A stretch of 6,209 bases of DNA from Hyphomicrobiales bacterium (lineage in GTDB: Bacteria > Pseudomonadota > Alphaproteobacteria > Rhizobiales > Xanthobacteraceae), in NCBI GenBank assembly GCA_016201085.1, contig JACQDO010000322.1, positions 1 through 6,209 on the forward strand, given 5' to 3'. The notes below the pieces were generated by a model. It ran no database searches. It was not told where the DNA came from and worked only from the letters and a program-made list of their open reading frames with translations. Both the position numbers and the translations under genes were made by a program. Shown piece by piece: positions 5,841-6,209 of this stretch; position 1 is the first letter of the stretch, and each line of letters starts with the position of its first letter.

Positions 5841-6209
5841 ATGAAGACAGCGATAGTAGGGCCGGACGGAAAATTACGCTGCCGCTGGTGCGGCGCCGCT
5901 CCGGAGTTTCTAGTCTATCACGATACCGAATGGGGTTTCCCGGTCAGTGATGATCGTCGCTTGTTCGAGAAATTGAGTCTGGAGGGCTTTCAATCCGGAC
6001 TGAGCTGGCGCACGATCCTCGCTAAGCGCGAGAACTTCCGCACGGCCTTTCATGATTTCGATTTCCACAGAATCGCGCATTTCACCGCGCGGGACATTGA
6101 TCGTCTGCTCAAGGATGAGGGCATCGTCCGCCACCGCGGCAAGATCGAGGCCGTCATCAACAATGCACGACGGGCTCAGGAACTCGTCAAACGGGAAGGC
6201 TCCCTGGCA
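5841..6209 (+). CDS. tag: DNA-3-methyladenine glycosylase I (N-terminal 123 residues)
   Basis: Tag removes 3-methyladenine from alkylated DNA and starts base excision repair. The frame runs from ATG 5841 off the right edge and aligns closely with E. coli Tag at an offset of about 10 residues. RCRWCG (13-18) supplies zinc ligand Cys14 and YHDTEWG (26-32) supplies zinc ligand His27, with the same 13-residue spacing as Cys4 and His17 of E. coli. LFEKLSLEGFQSGLSW (41-56) includes Glu48, the counterpart of base-recognition Glu38. KRENFRTAFHDFD (62-74) and GIVRHRGKIEAVINNAR (94-110, helix-hairpin-helix region) follow. The second pair of zinc ligands lies beyond the window. GAGGA at 5825-5829 is a somewhat distant Shine-Dalgarno. 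The 43-bp gap after ycII contains only a 5-bp hairpin (5811-5823), so cotranscription with the gst-tetR-ycII genes is likely but not shown. Confidence 0.94.
   Translation, partial: MKTAIVGPDGKLRCRWCGAAPEFLVYHDTEWGFPVSDDRRLFEKLSLEGFQSGLSWRTILAKRENFRTAFHDFDFHRIAHFTARDIDRLLKDEGIVRHRGKIEAVINNARRAQELVKREGSLA

Noticed and set aside
5910..6134. 74-codon minus-strand open frame at the right edge
   Set aside because: It is antisense to tag, whose zinc ligands and base-recognition glutamate are all in the plus frame.

Overview
The window looks like chromosomal DNA of a Bradyrhizobium-like alphaproteobacterium. This rests on the high GC of the housekeeping part, the style of the proteins, and a composite palindromic intergenic repeat of a type I associate with Bradyrhizobium and Rhodopseudomonas. 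The genus is an inference; no marker gene is present.

Left part (1-1715): a glycan-modification region, visibly less GC-rich than the rest. A minus-strand sugar transferase of the DXD type (1-297) is cut by the left edge. About 65 bp away and divergent from it lies a plus-strand gene that appears to have been a methyltransferase-glycosyltransferase fusion. Its methyltransferase half is damaged: motif I sits in one frame (362 to about 490), the rest continues in another frame (from about 483), and roughly 20 or more residues appear to be missing between them. The family-2-like glycosyltransferase half is open to its stop at 1715. This looks like the decaying edge of a surface-polysaccharide or glycosylation island.

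Middle (1758-3943, minus strand): prfC (peptide chain release factor 3) and, upstream of it, a small ArsC/Spx-like thioredoxin-fold protein (YffB type). The 200-bp gap between them is mostly filled by a composite repeat with inverted outer arms, a perfect 26-bp palindrome and a further hairpin.

Right part (3944-6209, plus strand): a compact apparent operon divergent from arsC. It encodes a Nu-class glutathione S-transferase, a TetR-family repressor with two cysteines in its ligand-domain region, a YCII-family small protein, and DNA-3-methyladenine glycosylase I (tag, cut by the right edge). Upstream is a good sigma-70-like promoter (TTGACA, 17 bp, TATTTA). It is overlapped by two near-identical 16-bp repeats exactly 21 bp apart, the likely operators of the TetR protein. 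Taken together this looks like an autoregulated response to electrophiles or alkylating agents that joins thiol-based detoxification with DNA repair. That is the most interesting candidate system here, but its function is inferred.
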